A stretch of DNA of 64,000 bases. It comes from Alicyclobacillus hesperidum. GTDB lineage: Bacteria > Bacillota > Bacilli > Alicyclobacillales > Alicyclobacillaceae. Location of the stretch: assembly GCF_900107035.1 (NCBI RefSeq), contig NZ_FNOJ01000005.1, positions 62,001 to 126,000 of the forward strand, given 5' to 3'. How positions within the stretch are numbered: the stretch's first letter is position 1; each line of letters opens with the position of its first letter. Below, one piece after another: positions 35,067-44,550 of the stretch. Under the pieces are notes generated by a model. It searched no databases. It saw nothing but the letters and a program-made list of their open reading frames with translations, and had not been told where the DNA came from. Both the position numbers and the translations under genes were made by a program.

Positions 35067-35596
35067 GATTTTGGCCGTTTGCCACGACCGCGCCGCTTTT
35101 TCACGCGGTGCACACGCACGCGCGGGGGCTCGTCCTGTTCGCGTTCCTGCGCCCGCTTCAGAGCCCGTTCTGCTTCGGCTTTTGCGCGACGGCGATCCGA
35201 CATTTCCGTGCTCCAAGCATACACAAATGCGAACAAGACGCCAATCGCAAGGATGATCACGTTTTGAACGATCAAACTCGTCGTCTCATGATGTTTGACG
35301 ATGTACAGCGTGTCAGAGCGTCCCAACGTCAATTGAAAAACGACATCGATGAGATAGCTGACGATGGCAACCGCGACAGCATTTAAGCGGCGCTTCACCT
35401 TGGCGCGCTGCACGACGACGAGCACCGCCACAAACATGCCCAATTCGCCACTCGCAACGAACGAGTAGCGGCCCTTTGAAACGTAGAATGCAATGCATTC
35501 CAAGATGGCGATAGCGGCTACTAACAAGGCATCAAATCGCCAGTACCAGCCGCGCCAAATGCCTTTTTGCATATCAACTGCATGCGTCGTATCCAA
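35063..35596 (-). CDS. Four-helix membrane protein with basic tail
   Basis: A 177-residue protein I do not recognise. Four hydrophobic segments (about 23-41, 48-63, 72-91 and 108-128) are followed by a charged helix rich in Arg, Lys, Glu and Ala and a very basic end (KKRRGRGKRPKS). The topology recalls the PsiE family, but no motif proves it. The start is a TTG with GGAGG 8 nt upstream. A TG-A-TAAGAT extended -10 lies further upstream. It occupies the ysxE position between spoVID and valS. Confidence 0.75.
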   Translation of the reverse strand: MDTTHAVDMQKGIWRGWYWRFDALLVAAIAILECIAFYVSKGRYSFVASGELGMFVAVLVVVQRAKVKRRLNAVAVAIVSYLIDVVFQLTLGRSDTLYIVKHHETTSLIVQNVIILAIGVLFAFVYAWSTEMSDRRRAKAEAERALKRAQEREQDEPPRVRVHRVKKRRGRGKRPKS

Positions 35597-35735
35597 GAAA
35601 GAACCTCCAAACTGCTGACGGCGAATCTTCGATTCTTTTATCTTATCAAATCAGACAACCGCTTGACAGGACAAATACATCCTTCACCTGTGCGCATATA
35701 CATGTAGGGGCTGTCGAGTTAGGAGGGTTGGCAAT

Positions 35736-35897
35736 ATGGGCTTTTTTAACAGTCTGCTTCGGTTCGTCAAACTGATCTTGGCGCTCGCCATCTTCCTCCT
35801 GTTTCTGCGCGCCATCCTTTGGCCGAGTGCACTCGATCTTCTGATCCTTATGATGCTGTTCATCGTCTTCGTGGCGATGTTCATCGGCGGGCCGTAG
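35736..35897 (+). CDS. Small two-helix membrane protein, 53 aa
   Basis: ATG with AGGAGGG about 8 nt upstream opens a 53-codon frame. The product has two hydrophobic helices (about 10-27 and 34-51) separated by RAILWPSALD and a short GGP end. Unrecognised. The leader has ATA-N17-CATATACA, vaguely like sigma-E, and a TTGACA with no matching -10. It is the only plus-strand gene between 10.8 and 56.4 kb. Good ribosome site and clean membrane topology support reality. Confidence 0.6.
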   Translation: MGFFNSLLRFVKLILALAIFLLFLRAILWPSALDLLILMMLFIVFVAMFIGGP

Positions 35898-35912
35898 CTT
35901 TACATGCGCGAT

Positions 35913-35958
35913 ACACAAACGGGAACCGCGTCGGTATCGGCACGATTCCCGCAAGTGT
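35913..35958. terminator. Hairpin between the 53-aa gene and spoVID
   Basis: ACAC plus CGGGAA pair with TTCCCG plus GTGT around a 20-nt loop, with a small internal bulge. It lies between two convergent genes and could terminate either, but neither side has a long U-tract. Confidence 0.4.
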
Positions 35959-35987
35959 GTTGCGATGATGTCGGTCAATCAACCGTC

Positions 35988-37496
35988 TTAAAACGAGACG
36001 ATTTTCGGCAGCGTAAAGGGCTGACTTGGCACCGCGAGCGCCATCCCCGGCACCACAGGACCGTCCAACCACGGGTTCGCCCGCTGTAACTCGCTTGGCA
36101 AGCAGCCACACCGATCCGCCACCGCTTCCAACGTTTCATCTTCCATGACGATGACATATCGCAAAGTGTAACGGGTCTCAGGCCCGTTAAAATCGACGAA
36201 CGACCAAAGGCTGTGATCGCCAATGGAAACGAGCGTCTTTTCACTGCGTTCCAAGGTGGCACCGCCTGCGGTCTCGGCAACATCGCCCGCTGTGTCAACG
36301 TCGATATCGGATGGGACCGCAGCAGAAATCGTGACCATGGGTGCCACGGTAGCTTCCTCCGCCAATTCCGAGCGTGCCACTTCCACGGGCAATGAAAGGG
36401 AAGGCGCTGCGTCCTGAACGGCGGCCTGCTCGAGGTCAACCTGGTGTTCAAACTCAAACGAGGCAACGGGTTCTGCGCGGCTGTCGCCAGTCTGCACAGG
36501 CGCGGTGGGTTCTACAACCGACGGCTCGCTCACGGCTTGCACTGGTTGAACAAAGAACCGATCCAACTCGCTCAATTGCTTACGAGCTGTCTCTTCCCCA
36601 CGGCTGGCAAACTCAGTTTCACTGGACGCATCTGCCCAGCCGTGGCCAGCGCGAGCAGCAGAGACGTCTTCGACGGCTTGCTCACGAATAAACCGTTCCT
36701 CGTTCGTTTCGTCGTCTGCCGGAGCTTGTCGAAAGTCACCTGCTTCCACTAACGCTTGAGGCTCCACATCGCCGGGGGGCACGTTTTCCTCGTCGGCCGA
36801 ACGCGACTCGCCCCATACGGCCGGATCGACATTGACAGCATGCGCAGGCTCTGCAAACGTCACTTCCGCTATTTCAGCATCTGTAGATGCCGCCGCAAAC
36901 GAGTCAGGCGAATCGCCCGCGCCTTCCATCTCGACATCTTTAGCGACCTTTTCCACCGCGTCGGCCACAATAGACTTCGTATCGTCAAGTGCTGCATCAC
37001 GAACTGCCTCTACTGCCTCGCTGGCCACTTCCAGTTCTTCTCCTTCGCGATCTCGCGGCCCTAGTTCGCCGATTTCCTGTCCCCCGCAGCGAAAATGATA
37101 GCCTTGTTCGCCGGACAGCCCGTGGATTTCCAAGTGCCCTCTCGCACGCAGCCAATGATCCCCAGCCACGGTCAGCGCAAATCCGCTCAAGCGGCTTTTT
37201 ACGTTGACAAGGCCGGGGGTCTGTGCAGAGATTGGCACTCGCAAGACAAACGGAAGGCGCTGGTGAACATGTACGATCCCAGCGGCGTCTCCGGCACCCG
37301 AAGCGGCCTCTTTTCGCACGTAGCCAGCAAAGACAACGGCACCTTCGAGTTGGTACATATCATGATCCCGATCAAACGCCACCACTTCTGTGGCGACCGT
37401 GGCATCTTCGACCGTATCCCCGGCTGTGACCGCCTCCACATACACTTCTTGGTCGACCGGGAGGCGAATGAGCGGTTCACGCCCTCCTTCAGACAT
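35988..37496 (-). CDS. spoVID: SpoVID spore coat encasement protein
   Basis: A 502-residue protein with the SpoVID layout: a structured N-terminal domain (about 1-140, LPVDQEVYVEAV ... RARGHLEIHGL), a very long acidic, low-complexity middle (about 150-430, rich in Ala, Glu, Val) and a C-terminal LysM domain (about 445-492, MEDETLEAVADRCGC ... LQRANPWL). SpoVID drives coat encasement of the forespore. The ATG has GAGGAGGGG upstream and a consensus sigma-E promoter. It follows hemL as in B. subtilis. Confidence 0.92.
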   Translation of the reverse strand: MSEGGREPLIRLPVDQEVYVEAVTAGDTVEDATVATEVVAFDRDHDMYQLEGAVVFAGYVRKEAASGAGDAAGIVHVHQRLPFVLRVPISAQTPGLVNVKSRLSGFALTVAGDHWLRARGHLEIHGLSGEQGYHFRCGGQEIGELGPRDREGEELEVASEAVEAVRDAALDDTKSIVADAVEKVAKDVEMEGAGDSPDSFAAASTDAEIAEVTFAEPAHAVNVDPAVWGESRSADEENVPPGDVEPQALVEAGDFRQAPADDETNEERFIREQAVEDVSAARAGHGWADASSETEFASRGEETARKQLSELDRFFVQPVQAVSEPSVVEPTAPVQTGDSRAEPVASFEFEHQVDLEQAAVQDAAPSLSLPVEVARSELAEEATVAPMVTISAAVPSDIDVDTAGDVAETAGGATLERSEKTLVSIGDHSLWSFVDFNGPETRYTLRYVIVMEDETLEAVADRCGCLPSELQRANPWLDGPVVPGMALAVPSQPFTLPKIVSF

Positions 37497-37531
37497 TTAA
37501 GCCCCTCCTCAAACGGCAAGATTCCACCACC

Positions 37532-37558
37532 AATGTATGTACTCGTCTAGCGACATAT
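37532..37558 (-). promoter_or_regulatory. Sigma-E promoter of spoVID
   Basis: ATA (37558-37556), 16-nt spacer, CATACATT (37539-37532), a full match to ATA-N16-18-CATACAnT. It gives a leader of about 30 nt. spoVID is in the sigma-E regulon of B. subtilis. Confidence 0.8.
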
Positions 37559-37627
37559 GTCGAACTCAGAGAGACATCCCTTGGTTTGCCCTGCCGCTTG
37601 CGAGGGGCTTTCCATACATTTTCCCGT

Positions 37628-38929
37628 TTAGCCCTGCGAGAGCGATGCCATCACGCGCTCCATCGCCGCAATGGTCTGTTCGATCTCGCTTTCACCATGG
37701 ACGCATGACATAAATCCCGATTCCAACTGCGCAGGTGCAAATGCCACACCCTCCGCAAGCATCCCGTGAAAAAAACGCGCGTATAGCGACTGATTGGACG
37801 CGCTAGCGGTGGCAAAATCGACCACTGGGCCTTCATGGAAGAATAATCCAAACATACCACCAATGGCGTCACCTGTGGTAGGAATGCCGTACTTCTTACC
37901 GAGATCGCAGAACGTATCGACAAGGCGTTTTCCATACGCCTCCATCTGCTCGTAAATGCCCCGCTTTGCAGCCTCCTCGAGCATGCGTAACGAGGTAAGG
38001 CCAGCCGCCATCGCAAGCGGATTGCCGGAGAGCGTACCACCTTGATAAACTGGGCCTTCCGGAGCAATCATCTGCATCAAGTCACGACGGCCACCATAGG
38101 CGCCAACCGGCAACCCCGCGCCAATCACTTTGCCAAACGTCGTCAGGTCAGCCTTCACGCCAAACCGCTCCTGCGCCCCGCCGAGACCGAGACGAAATCC
38201 CGTGATCACCTCGTCGAAAATGAGCAAAGCGCCATGCTCGTTCGCGATGTTCCGAACAGCTTCTAGATAACCTGGGCGCGGACGCACACAACCCATGTTA
38301 CCCGCCACCGGTTCGACGATCACGGCGGCGATTTCAGATCCTCGTTCCGCAAACAAGGCACGCAAGGCAACTTCGTCGTTATATGGAACCGTCAGCGTCC
38401 GTTCGGCCGTCGTCTGGGGTACGCCAGGCGAATCCGGCAATCCCAGAGCCGCGACACCGGAACCAGCCTTGACGAGGAACGAATCCGCGTGTCCGTGATA
38501 ACAACCGACAAACTTGACGATATATTGTCGACCCGTAGCAGCGCGGGCGAGCCGGATGGCACTCATCGTCGCTTCTGTGCCACTGTTGACCATGCGCACT
38601 TTCTCGACAGATGGTACGAAACGGCAAATCGTTTCCGCCATCTCCGTCTCCAACTCGGTTGGCACGCCGAAACTCGTTCCCTTCGTCGCCGTCTCGGTAA
38701 CCGCCTGCACGATGTCAGGATGAGCATGCCCCCAGATGAGTGGCCCCCAGGACATCAAGTAATCGATATAGCGGTTGCCATCGATATCGTACAAATATGG
38801 TCCTTCGCCGCGCGCGGCAAAGTACGGCGTTCCGCCGACGGCGCGAAAAGCTCGCACCGGTGAATTCACACCGCCCACGAGTACCTGCTGCGCCTTTGCA
38901 TACGCTGCTTTTGACGCTTGGCCTGTCAT
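37628..38929 (-). CDS. hemL: Glutamate-1-semialdehyde 2,1-aminomutase
   Basis: A 433-residue class III PLP aminotransferase that converts glutamate 1-semialdehyde to 5-aminolevulinate. PLP lysine is Lys267 in [33 protein letters not shown] and IFDEVITGFR are also characteristic. I chose ATG 38929 with GGAGG 7 nt upstream, which removes a 16-residue non-family extension. Last gene of the hem operon, 13 nt after hemB. Confidence 0.98.
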   Translation of the reverse strand: MTGQASKAAYAKAQQVLVGGVNSPVRAFRAVGGTPYFAARGEGPYLYDIDGNRYIDYLMSWGPLIWGHAHPDIVQAVTETATKGTSFGVPTELETEMAETICRFVPSVEKVRMVNSGTEATMSAIRLARAATGRQYIVKFVGCYHGHADSFLVKAGSGVAALGLPDSPGVPQTTAERTLTVPYNDEVALRALFAERGSEIAAVIVEPVAGNMGCVRPRPGYLEAVRNIANEHGALLIFDEVITGFRLGLGGAQERFGVKADLTTFGKVIGAGLPVGAYGGRRDLMQMIAPEGPVYQGGTLSGNPLAMAAGLTSLRMLEEAAKRGIYEQMEAYGKRLVDTFCDLGKKYGIPTTGDAIGGMFGLFFHEGPVVDFATASASNQSLYARFFHGMLAEGVAFAPAQLESGFMSCVHGESEIEQTIAAMERVMASLSQG

Positions 38930-38942
38930 CGTCCAGCCTCCC

Positions 38943-39923
38943 TCAACCCCGCTCCTCACGCAGCCATTGCAACACATCCGGCGCGTGATACGTCAAAATG
39001 ATATCGGCTCCAGCCCGCTTAAAAGACGTCATCATCTCCAAGACGATTGCGCGCTCGTCGATCCAGCCGTTTGCTGCGGCGGCCTTGACCATGCTGTACT
39101 CTGCACTTACGTTGTACGTGGCAATAGGCAGCGCGAAAGTTTCACGTAGGCGAGCTGTGACATCGAGGTACGACAGGGCTGGTTTAACCATCAACATGTC
39201 TGCGCCTTCCGCAATATCAGCCTGCGCCTCGCGCAATGCCTCACGCGCATTGGCAGGGTCCATTTGATACGTCTTGCGATCGCCAAAGGCGGGCGCCGAA
39301 TCGGCGGCCTCACGGAAGGGACCATAGAAGGCAGAAGCGTATTTCACTGCATAGGACAGGATTGGCACGTCCTCGTAACCCGCGTCATCCAGCGTCTCGC
39401 GGATACGTGCAACGCGTCCGTCCATCATGTCAGACGGAGCGACGACATCCGCGCCGGCCGCCGCGTGCGACAGAGCCGTTTTCGCAATCAGGTCGAGCGA
39501 CGGATCGTTGACGATTTTCCCGTCGTGAACGACCCCGCAATGGCCGAGCGGATTGTATTCACAAAGACACACGTCCGTCATGACAATCAAATCTGGGTTT
39601 TCTGCCTTCGCGGCGCGGATCGCCTCCTGAACGACACCACGTTCCGCGTACGCGGAAGACGACAACTCGTCTTTGGCCAGGGGAATGCCGAACAGAATGA
39701 CCGACTTTAACCCCAGCTCTGACAGACGAACAATCTCCCGACGAAACGCATCTAAGCCAAACCGATCGATGCCAGGCATGGACGTGATGGGGGATCGGTC
39801 CGCAAGTCCCTCTTCGACGAACATCGGATAGACGAGATCGTCGGCGTGTACGCGATGCTCTCGCACCAAATCGCGAAGCCAAGCCGTGCGTCGCAATCTG
39901 CGATGCCGCTGAAACGTTGCCAT
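38943..39923 (-). CDS. hemB: Porphobilinogen synthase
   Basis: A 326-residue ALA dehydratase condensing two 5-aminolevulinates. The zinc-type cysteine cluster is present (Cys119, Cys121 and Cys129 in DVCLCEYNPLGHCG), and the Schiff-base lysines are in SYAVKYASAFYGP and LMVKPALSYLD. ATG 39923 has AGGAG 8 nt upstream. It lies 11 nt after hemD. Confidence 0.98.
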   Translation of the reverse strand: MATFQRHRRLRRTAWLRDLVREHRVHADDLVYPMFVEEGLADRSPITSMPGIDRFGLDAFRREIVRLSELGLKSVILFGIPLAKDELSSSAYAERGVVQEAIRAAKAENPDLIVMTDVCLCEYNPLGHCGVVHDGKIVNDPSLDLIAKTALSHAAAGADVVAPSDMMDGRVARIRETLDDAGYEDVPILSYAVKYASAFYGPFREAADSAPAFGDRKTYQMDPANAREALREAQADIAEGADMLMVKPALSYLDVTARLRETFALPIATYNVSAEYSMVKAAAANGWIDERAIVLEMMTSFKRAGADIILTYHAPDVLQWLREERG

Positions 39924-39934
39924 ACATATCACTC

Positions 39935-40669
39935 CTAGTCCTGTATAGACAGTGCACTTTCGATCGCGACCAACATATCAGCACGCGTTGGGCGCTTTGG
40001 GATCACAGTCACGGCAATGTCCTGTTGGACGAGCCTGTCCAAGGTTGTATGACCAAAGGGAACAACTCGTATGCCGGGCTGCTTCGCCCACAGGCGTAGC
40101 GGTTCGAACGAGCACAACACGTCGACCGCCGAAGGTGAAAATACAGTTAGCACAGCTTGGCCATGTTGAAGAAACACTTCGGGCTCGACGACTGCTGGAA
40201 CCGTGTCGTAGACGACCCACTCCATGACCAGATGACCGTATTGGCGCAGTAGTTCTGGCAGCTCTCGCCTAGCCTGCCGGCCGCAGACAAAGACGAAGCG
40301 ACGGGGGGAGTGCTGGTATTGCGCAGCGACACGAACAGCGAGTGAACGTCCGTCGCGCACATCGGGAAACGTCTTGACGAAAAGGTCCAGGCTGCGAAAA
40401 GCCTCGGCCGTCGCCTCGCCGACGCAGTAACAGACGGGCGGGCGGATCGCACGCAAATCAAGTCCTGCCTGAGCAATGACTCGGGCCGCGGCTGCCGATG
40501 TGCACAGCCACGCATCGACCCGATCAAACACCACATCTGTCGAGGGTAGTAAAGAAACCGTCTCAATGAGTGGCACGTGCAAGCATCTGTGCCCCCGTAT
40601 AGCCAACTCCCGTACCAGTGCTTTGCCATTCGCCCCCGACTGCGTCACAAAGACGACTTTATCGTGCAT
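39935..40669 (-). CDS. hemD: Uroporphyrinogen-III synthase
   Basis: A 244-residue two-domain HemD that closes and inverts the D ring of hydroxymethylbilane. The fast-diverging family is recognised by YCVGEATAEAFR, FVCGRQARRELPELL and FSPSAVDVL, and by its place between hemC and hemB. The ATG at 40669 lies within the end of hemC (11-nt overlap), with AAGG upstream. Confidence 0.93.
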   Translation of the reverse strand: MHDKVVFVTQSGANGKALVRELAIRGHRCLHVPLIETVSLLPSTDVVFDRVDAWLCTSAAAARVIAQAGLDLRAIRPPVCYCVGEATAEAFRSLDLFVKTFPDVRDGRSLAVRVAAQYQHSPRRFVFVCGRQARRELPELLRQYGHLVMEWVVYDTVPAVVEPEVFLQHGQAVLTVFSPSAVDVLCSFEPLRLWAKQPGIRVVPFGHTTLDRLVQQDIAVTVIPKRPTRADMLVAIESALSIQD

Positions 40670-41606
40670 CCGTTTGGCCTTCTTCAAGCGCCATTTGGAT
40701 CCACCGATCCGCACCTCGCGCCAAAAGCTCCTCGGCCACCTTTACGCCCACTGCTTGTGGATCATGGCCGTCCGCCTCCAGCCTCAACAATTCGCTTCCT
40801 GCTGGATGCGCGACTACGCCCGTTAAACGGATAACCTGGTCAAGGCCTTCGCCACTCACGGTGGCATAGCCAGCTATGGGCACTTGGCAGCTTCCTTGTA
40901 AGCGCCGCAAAAAAGCTCGTTCTGCCGCGACCGCCGTGACGGTTAGCGGATGCGACCAGCGGTTGAGCATATTGACCAGCGTTTCGTCATCCTCGCGACA
41001 CTCGACTGCCAGAACACCTTGTCCAACGGCCGGAACACAGACGTCGACAGGCAGGTACTCGTGTATCCGTTGCTGCCAACCCATCCGATGCAGTCCAGCC
41101 GCCGCCAGAACCACCGCATCAAAATCACCTTGTTCGGCGCGTCGCAAGCGCGTGTCGATGTTCCCACGCAAAGGCTCGATCCGCAAATCCGGCCGCGCGC
41201 GCCTCAATTGTGCCATGCGACGCAGACTCGAGGTCCCCACACGCGCCCCGTTCGGGAGTTCGGCAAGCGAGCACCCCGCCCTTGACACCACCACGTCGCG
41301 CGCATCTTCGCGCATCGGTATCCCGGCGATGACAAGCCCTGCGGCCAGCTCGTACGGAACGTCCTTCATGCTATGTACAGCGAGATCGGCCTGCCCCAAG
41401 CGAAGCGCTTCCTCAATTTCCGAAACGAATAACCCTTTGCCACCGATTTTCGAAAGGGTGAGATCAAGAATGCGATCTCCCTTGGTGCGAATGGGCACCA
41501 ACTCAAATGTCCAGTCTTCGCGCAACGCGCGGAGTTCGTTCACCACCCACTGCGTTTGCGTCATCGCCAATTGGCTTGTCCTTGTTGCTACACGCACTGT
41601 CCGCAT
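40659..41606 (-). CDS. hemC: Porphobilinogen deaminase
   Basis: A 315-residue hydroxymethylbilane synthase. The dipyrromethane cofactor cysteine is in LQGSCQVPIAGY; TRTSQLAMTQT, HSMKDVP and LRGNIDTRLRR are family motifs. GGGGAGG precedes the ATG. It follows hemX by 22 nt. Confidence 0.98.
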   Translation of the reverse strand: MRTVRVATRTSQLAMTQTQWVVNELRALREDWTFELVPIRTKGDRILDLTLSKIGGKGLFVSEIEEALRLGQADLAVHSMKDVPYELAAGLVIAGIPMREDARDVVVSRAGCSLAELPNGARVGTSSLRRMAQLRRARPDLRIEPLRGNIDTRLRRAEQGDFDAVVLAAAGLHRMGWQQRIHEYLPVDVCVPAVGQGVLAVECREDDETLVNMLNRWSHPLTVTAVAAERAFLRRLQGSCQVPIAGYATVSGEGLDQVIRLTGVVAHPAGSELLRLEADGHDPQAVGVKVAEELLARGADRWIQMALEEGQTDAR

Positions 41607-41628
41607 TGGCTATCGCCTCCCCGCCTTC

Positions 41629-42441
41629 TCACGCGACGCCAGCAGGCGTCCGGCCGCTAACCAGAAACAAATTGAATAGGAGCGCCACAAAACAGACCAC
41701 CTGATAAAACATGAGCCGCCGATCCGCCGCTCGCCGCACGATGCGCAACCCCAAGTAGATGACATACATCGCCCAGCAGACGGCTGTCGCGATGAACTTC
41801 GGCCACAACAAGAGCCACCTGTGCAACACCAAGTCACCCCAGAAGCTTCCCGTCGCCATCGCTAAGAGCATCAACGCACAGCCCACAGCACTCGCAAACA
41901 GGGCCCATGTGTCAAGTGTGGCAAGCGAAGGAAGTTGCAAAAACCAGCGATCGAATCGATGCTGACGCAAGCGCCGTTCCTGAACCAAATGCATTAAGGC
42001 GAACGCGAATGCAAAGGCGAAGGCCGCCTCACCCAAAGTCGCAAGCGCGATGTGTACAATCAATAAATTGACAGCTGGCAACCAGTGCTCCCGTGCATCC
42101 GCCTGCAGCCCCCCTGCAAATAGGGCCAGTCCAAAACTGACCACATTCGCGAAAAAGACCACCACACCAATGCGGAAACGGGCATCCACCACCAGCGTCA
42201 CCGTGAGCATGAGCCACGATACGAGCAAGGCCAAATCCGACTTCGAATAGTCGATTGCGCTTGGCAACCGCGACAGGCGCAAAAACAGCAGAGTTGTCAT
42301 GGCCACAAACGCGGTAAAAAGCATTGCCACGGCTGTCCGATTGCGTACTCGGCTTGGATGTACGACATCCGAGAACAGCAACGAAAGGCTCAATGCATAG
42401 GCGACGATCGCGACATCAAAGCAAACGCTGGGCCACCCCAC
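41629..42441 (-). CDS. hemX: HemX-like membrane protein
   Basis: A 270-residue integral membrane protein with about eight hydrophobic segments and the cytochrome c assembly (CcsA/HemX) fold: VHIALATLGEAAFAFAFAFALM and the tryptophan-rich SFWGDLVLHRWLLLWPKF. In B. subtilis HemX lowers HemA levels. Position between hemA and hemC is conserved. GTG start with GGTGA upstream, 6 nt after the hemA stop. Confidence 0.93.
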   Translation of the reverse strand: MGWPSVCFDVAIVAYALSLSLLFSDVVHPSRVRNRTAVAMLFTAFVAMTTLLFLRLSRLPSAIDYSKSDLALLVSWLMLTVTLVVDARFRIGVVVFFANVVSFGLALFAGGLQADAREHWLPAVNLLIVHIALATLGEAAFAFAFAFALMHLVQERRLRQHRFDRWFLQLPSLATLDTWALFASAVGCALMLLAMATGSFWGDLVLHRWLLLWPKFIATAVCWAMYVIYLGLRIVRRAADRRLMFYQVVCFVALLFNLFLVSGRTPAGVA

Positions 42442-42447
42442 GAGGCA

Positions 42448-43830
42448 TCACCGCAACACGGGGTGAAGATTGGGTTGTCCTTGGTGCGAAACCTCGCCCA
42501 GCACGCGAGACAGCACATCCATCAAACGCACCGCACGAGACTCCGCCGCCGCGTCGTCTGTCTTTACCGAATCGATCCCGAACAACTGTGCAAACAGCGA
42601 AGCATAAGCGAGATCGCCAGAGGCAATGGACAACTCTTTGACGTTTTGAATCGGTTCGCGCAACAATTGATTGACGATACTCATCGTGTGCTTATGAATG
42701 ATTTTTTGATCGCGCTCGCTCAAATGCGGGAGTTTGCGCACCAAACTCTCCATGACGTCGCGTTGGATGGCTTCACCTTTTTGCCGCAGCGCGACAATCA
42801 GAGGTACGACCTCTTGCTCCGTCAACCAATCCGAGAATGCGCGCACACCCGCCGCAACCATGTCCTCAACAAGCGCGGCCTGGCGCGCGCGTTCCTGTAC
42901 ATTTGCGTCGATCACTCCGTTTAAGTCGTCCACGTCGTACAGGTAGACGTTCGGCAACGCGGCACAGGCCGGATCGATATCGCGGGGTACTGCAATGTCC
43001 AGCAATACAAGTGGACGACCGCGCCGCCCAACGAGTGCCTGGCGAACGTAAGCGGCCCTTACCGTGTGGCCGGGACGCCCGGTTGCCGACACGACGATAT
43101 CCGCATCCTTGAGTACAGCTTCAACGCCATCGAGCGACAACGCCTGTGCGCCAATCTCCGACGCGATCGCGCTGGCCTTGGCGAGCGTACGATTAGCCAG
43201 CAACACGCGCTTAACGCCCTGCGCGGACAAATGCTTCGCCGCCAGGGCGCCCATTTGGCCCGCGCCGATGACAAGTGCAACCTTGCCTTCTAAACCGCCC
43301 ACAATTTTGGACGCCAGTTGGACGGCTGCATAGCTCACCGAGACCGGATGTTGGCCAACAGTTGTCTCGGTTTGTGCCCGTTTGCCAACGTGCAAGACTT
43401 CGCGGAACATGCGGTTGAACATCGCGCCTGTGTTGCCCGCCTCAAATGCAGTCTGGAACGCCTCGCGCATCTGGCCGAGGATCTGCGTCTCGCCAACGAC
43501 AATCGAGTCCAGTCCACAAGCGACACGCATGGCATGCGCCACCGCTGCTTCCCCTTGCTTAAGGTACATATGCTCTGACAAATCCTGCTTAGATACCCCC
43601 GACGTGTTGGCCAGCAACGTCAGAATGAAATCGTGAGCCGCATGCGTGCTATTGACGAGTGCATAAACCTCAGTACGATTGCACGTCGAAAGCACGACAC
43701 TCTCCAGCACTGTCCGCGATCCGCCGAGCTGCGTCAATACGTGACTGTGGGCATCGCCACTTAAACTCACGCGCTCACGCAGATCGACGGGCGCAGAATG
43801 ATGACTCATACCAACCACGATGATATGCAC
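42448..43830 (-). CDS. hemA: Glutamyl-tRNA reductase
   Basis: A 460-residue HemA, first committed step of the C5 heme pathway. The thioester nucleophile is Cys50 in VLSTCNRTEVYALV; GQMREAFQTAF and an NADPH fold (LVIGAGQMGALAAKHL) follow, then a C-terminal dimerisation helix. I chose GTG 43830, giving MHIIVVGMSHHSAP, with GGGAGG 5 nt upstream. First gene of hemAXCDBL, driven by an extended -10 promoter. Confidence 0.98.
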   Translation of the reverse strand: MHIIVVGMSHHSAPVDLRERVSLSGDAHSHVLTQLGGSRTVLESVVLSTCNRTEVYALVNSTHAAHDFILTLLANTSGVSKQDLSEHMYLKQGEAAVAHAMRVACGLDSIVVGETQILGQMREAFQTAFEAGNTGAMFNRMFREVLHVGKRAQTETTVGQHPVSVSYAAVQLASKIVGGLEGKVALVIGAGQMGALAAKHLSAQGVKRVLLANRTLAKASAIASEIGAQALSLDGVEAVLKDADIVVSATGRPGHTVRAAYVRQALVGRRGRPLVLLDIAVPRDIDPACAALPNVYLYDVDDLNGVIDANVQERARQAALVEDMVAAGVRAFSDWLTEQEVVPLIVALRQKGEAIQRDVMESLVRKLPHLSERDQKIIHKHTMSIVNQLLREPIQNVKELSIASGDLAYASLFAQLFGIDSVKTDDAAAESRAVRLMDVLSRVLGEVSHQGQPNLHPVLR

Positions 43831-43853
43831 ACTAACACCTCCCACCGTTCGAC

Positions 43854-43862
43854 ATTATAGCA
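43854..43862 (-). promoter_or_regulatory. Extended -10 promoter of hemA operon
   Basis: TG-C-TATAAT (43862-43854), a perfect extended -10, about 24 nt before the hemA start. The -35 region (CCGTCA at 17 nt) is poor. Confidence 0.7.
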
Positions 43863-43872
43863 CGTCCCCGCG

Positions 43873-43904
43873 CACATGACGGCGGCGCGAAGCACCGCCA
43901 TGTG
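43873..43904 (-). terminator. Hairpin between engB and hemA
   Basis: CACATG with GCGG pairs with CCGC and CATGTG, leaving a small bulge. It lies after engB and before the hemA promoter. There is no U-tract, so it may be a weak or factor-dependent terminator. Confidence 0.45.
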
Positions 43905-43944
43905 ACACGTGTATGAACTTCGCTACGAGCGCCCCATCACGGGC

Positions 43945-44550
43945 CTAGCAGTCTGTTCCGCCGCTTTGTGCACGATCTAAATCCGACTCCAACAGCGTCC
44001 ACAATTCGTCGAGACCCAAGCGCTTTTCCGCAGAGATGGGATAGATTTCGACCCTTGTTTGCAAGGCATCGCGAATGTCTCGAACCTGTTTAGGAATTTG
44101 CGATTTCCCAACCTTGTCAAGCTTCGTGGCAACGACGGTGACTGGCACATCAAGCTCCAACAATCCCGCGTGTATCGCCACATCGTCCTTGCTTGGCAAA
44201 TGGCGAATATCAACTAATTGAAGAATGCGGACGAGCGGTTCGCGCTCCAGGAGGTAGCGGTCAATCATCTTGGCAAACTGTTCGCGTTCGCGCTTGCTCA
44301 CTGCAGCGTAACCATACCCTGGCAAGTCGACAAATCGAAAAGCGTCATTGATCCGAAAAAAGTTAATCTGCCTCGTTTTCCCTGGCTGTGCCGATACCCT
44401 TGCGAGCGCCTTACGGTTAAGCAAACGGTTGAGCAACGTCGATTTGCCGACGTTGCTCCGTCCTAAAAACGCAAACTCGGGCAGGCCGTCATCCGGCCAC
44501 TGTTGCGGCCGGACAGCACTAATCTCAAATTCTGCACCACGGACAATCAC
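43945..44550 (-). CDS. engB: Ribosome biogenesis GTPase EngB (YsxC)
   Basis: A 201-residue GTPase needed for 50S assembly. G1 is [10 protein letters not shown]2 region [12 protein letters not shown]3 DLPGYGYA, G4 TKLDKV and G5 SAEK. The GTG at 44550 overlaps the lonA stop (GTGA) with GGAGGAG upstream. The lonA-engB-hemA order matches B. subtilis. Confidence 0.97.
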   Translation of the reverse strand: MIVRGAEFEISAVRPQQWPDDGLPEFAFLGRSNVGKSTLLNRLLNRKALARVSAQPGKTRQINFFRINDAFRFVDLPGYGYAAVSKREREQFAKMIDRYLLEREPLVRILQLVDIRHLPSKDDVAIHAGLLELDVPVTVVATKLDKVGKSQIPKQVRDIRDALQTRVEIYPISAEKRLGLDELWTLLESDLDRAQSGGTDC

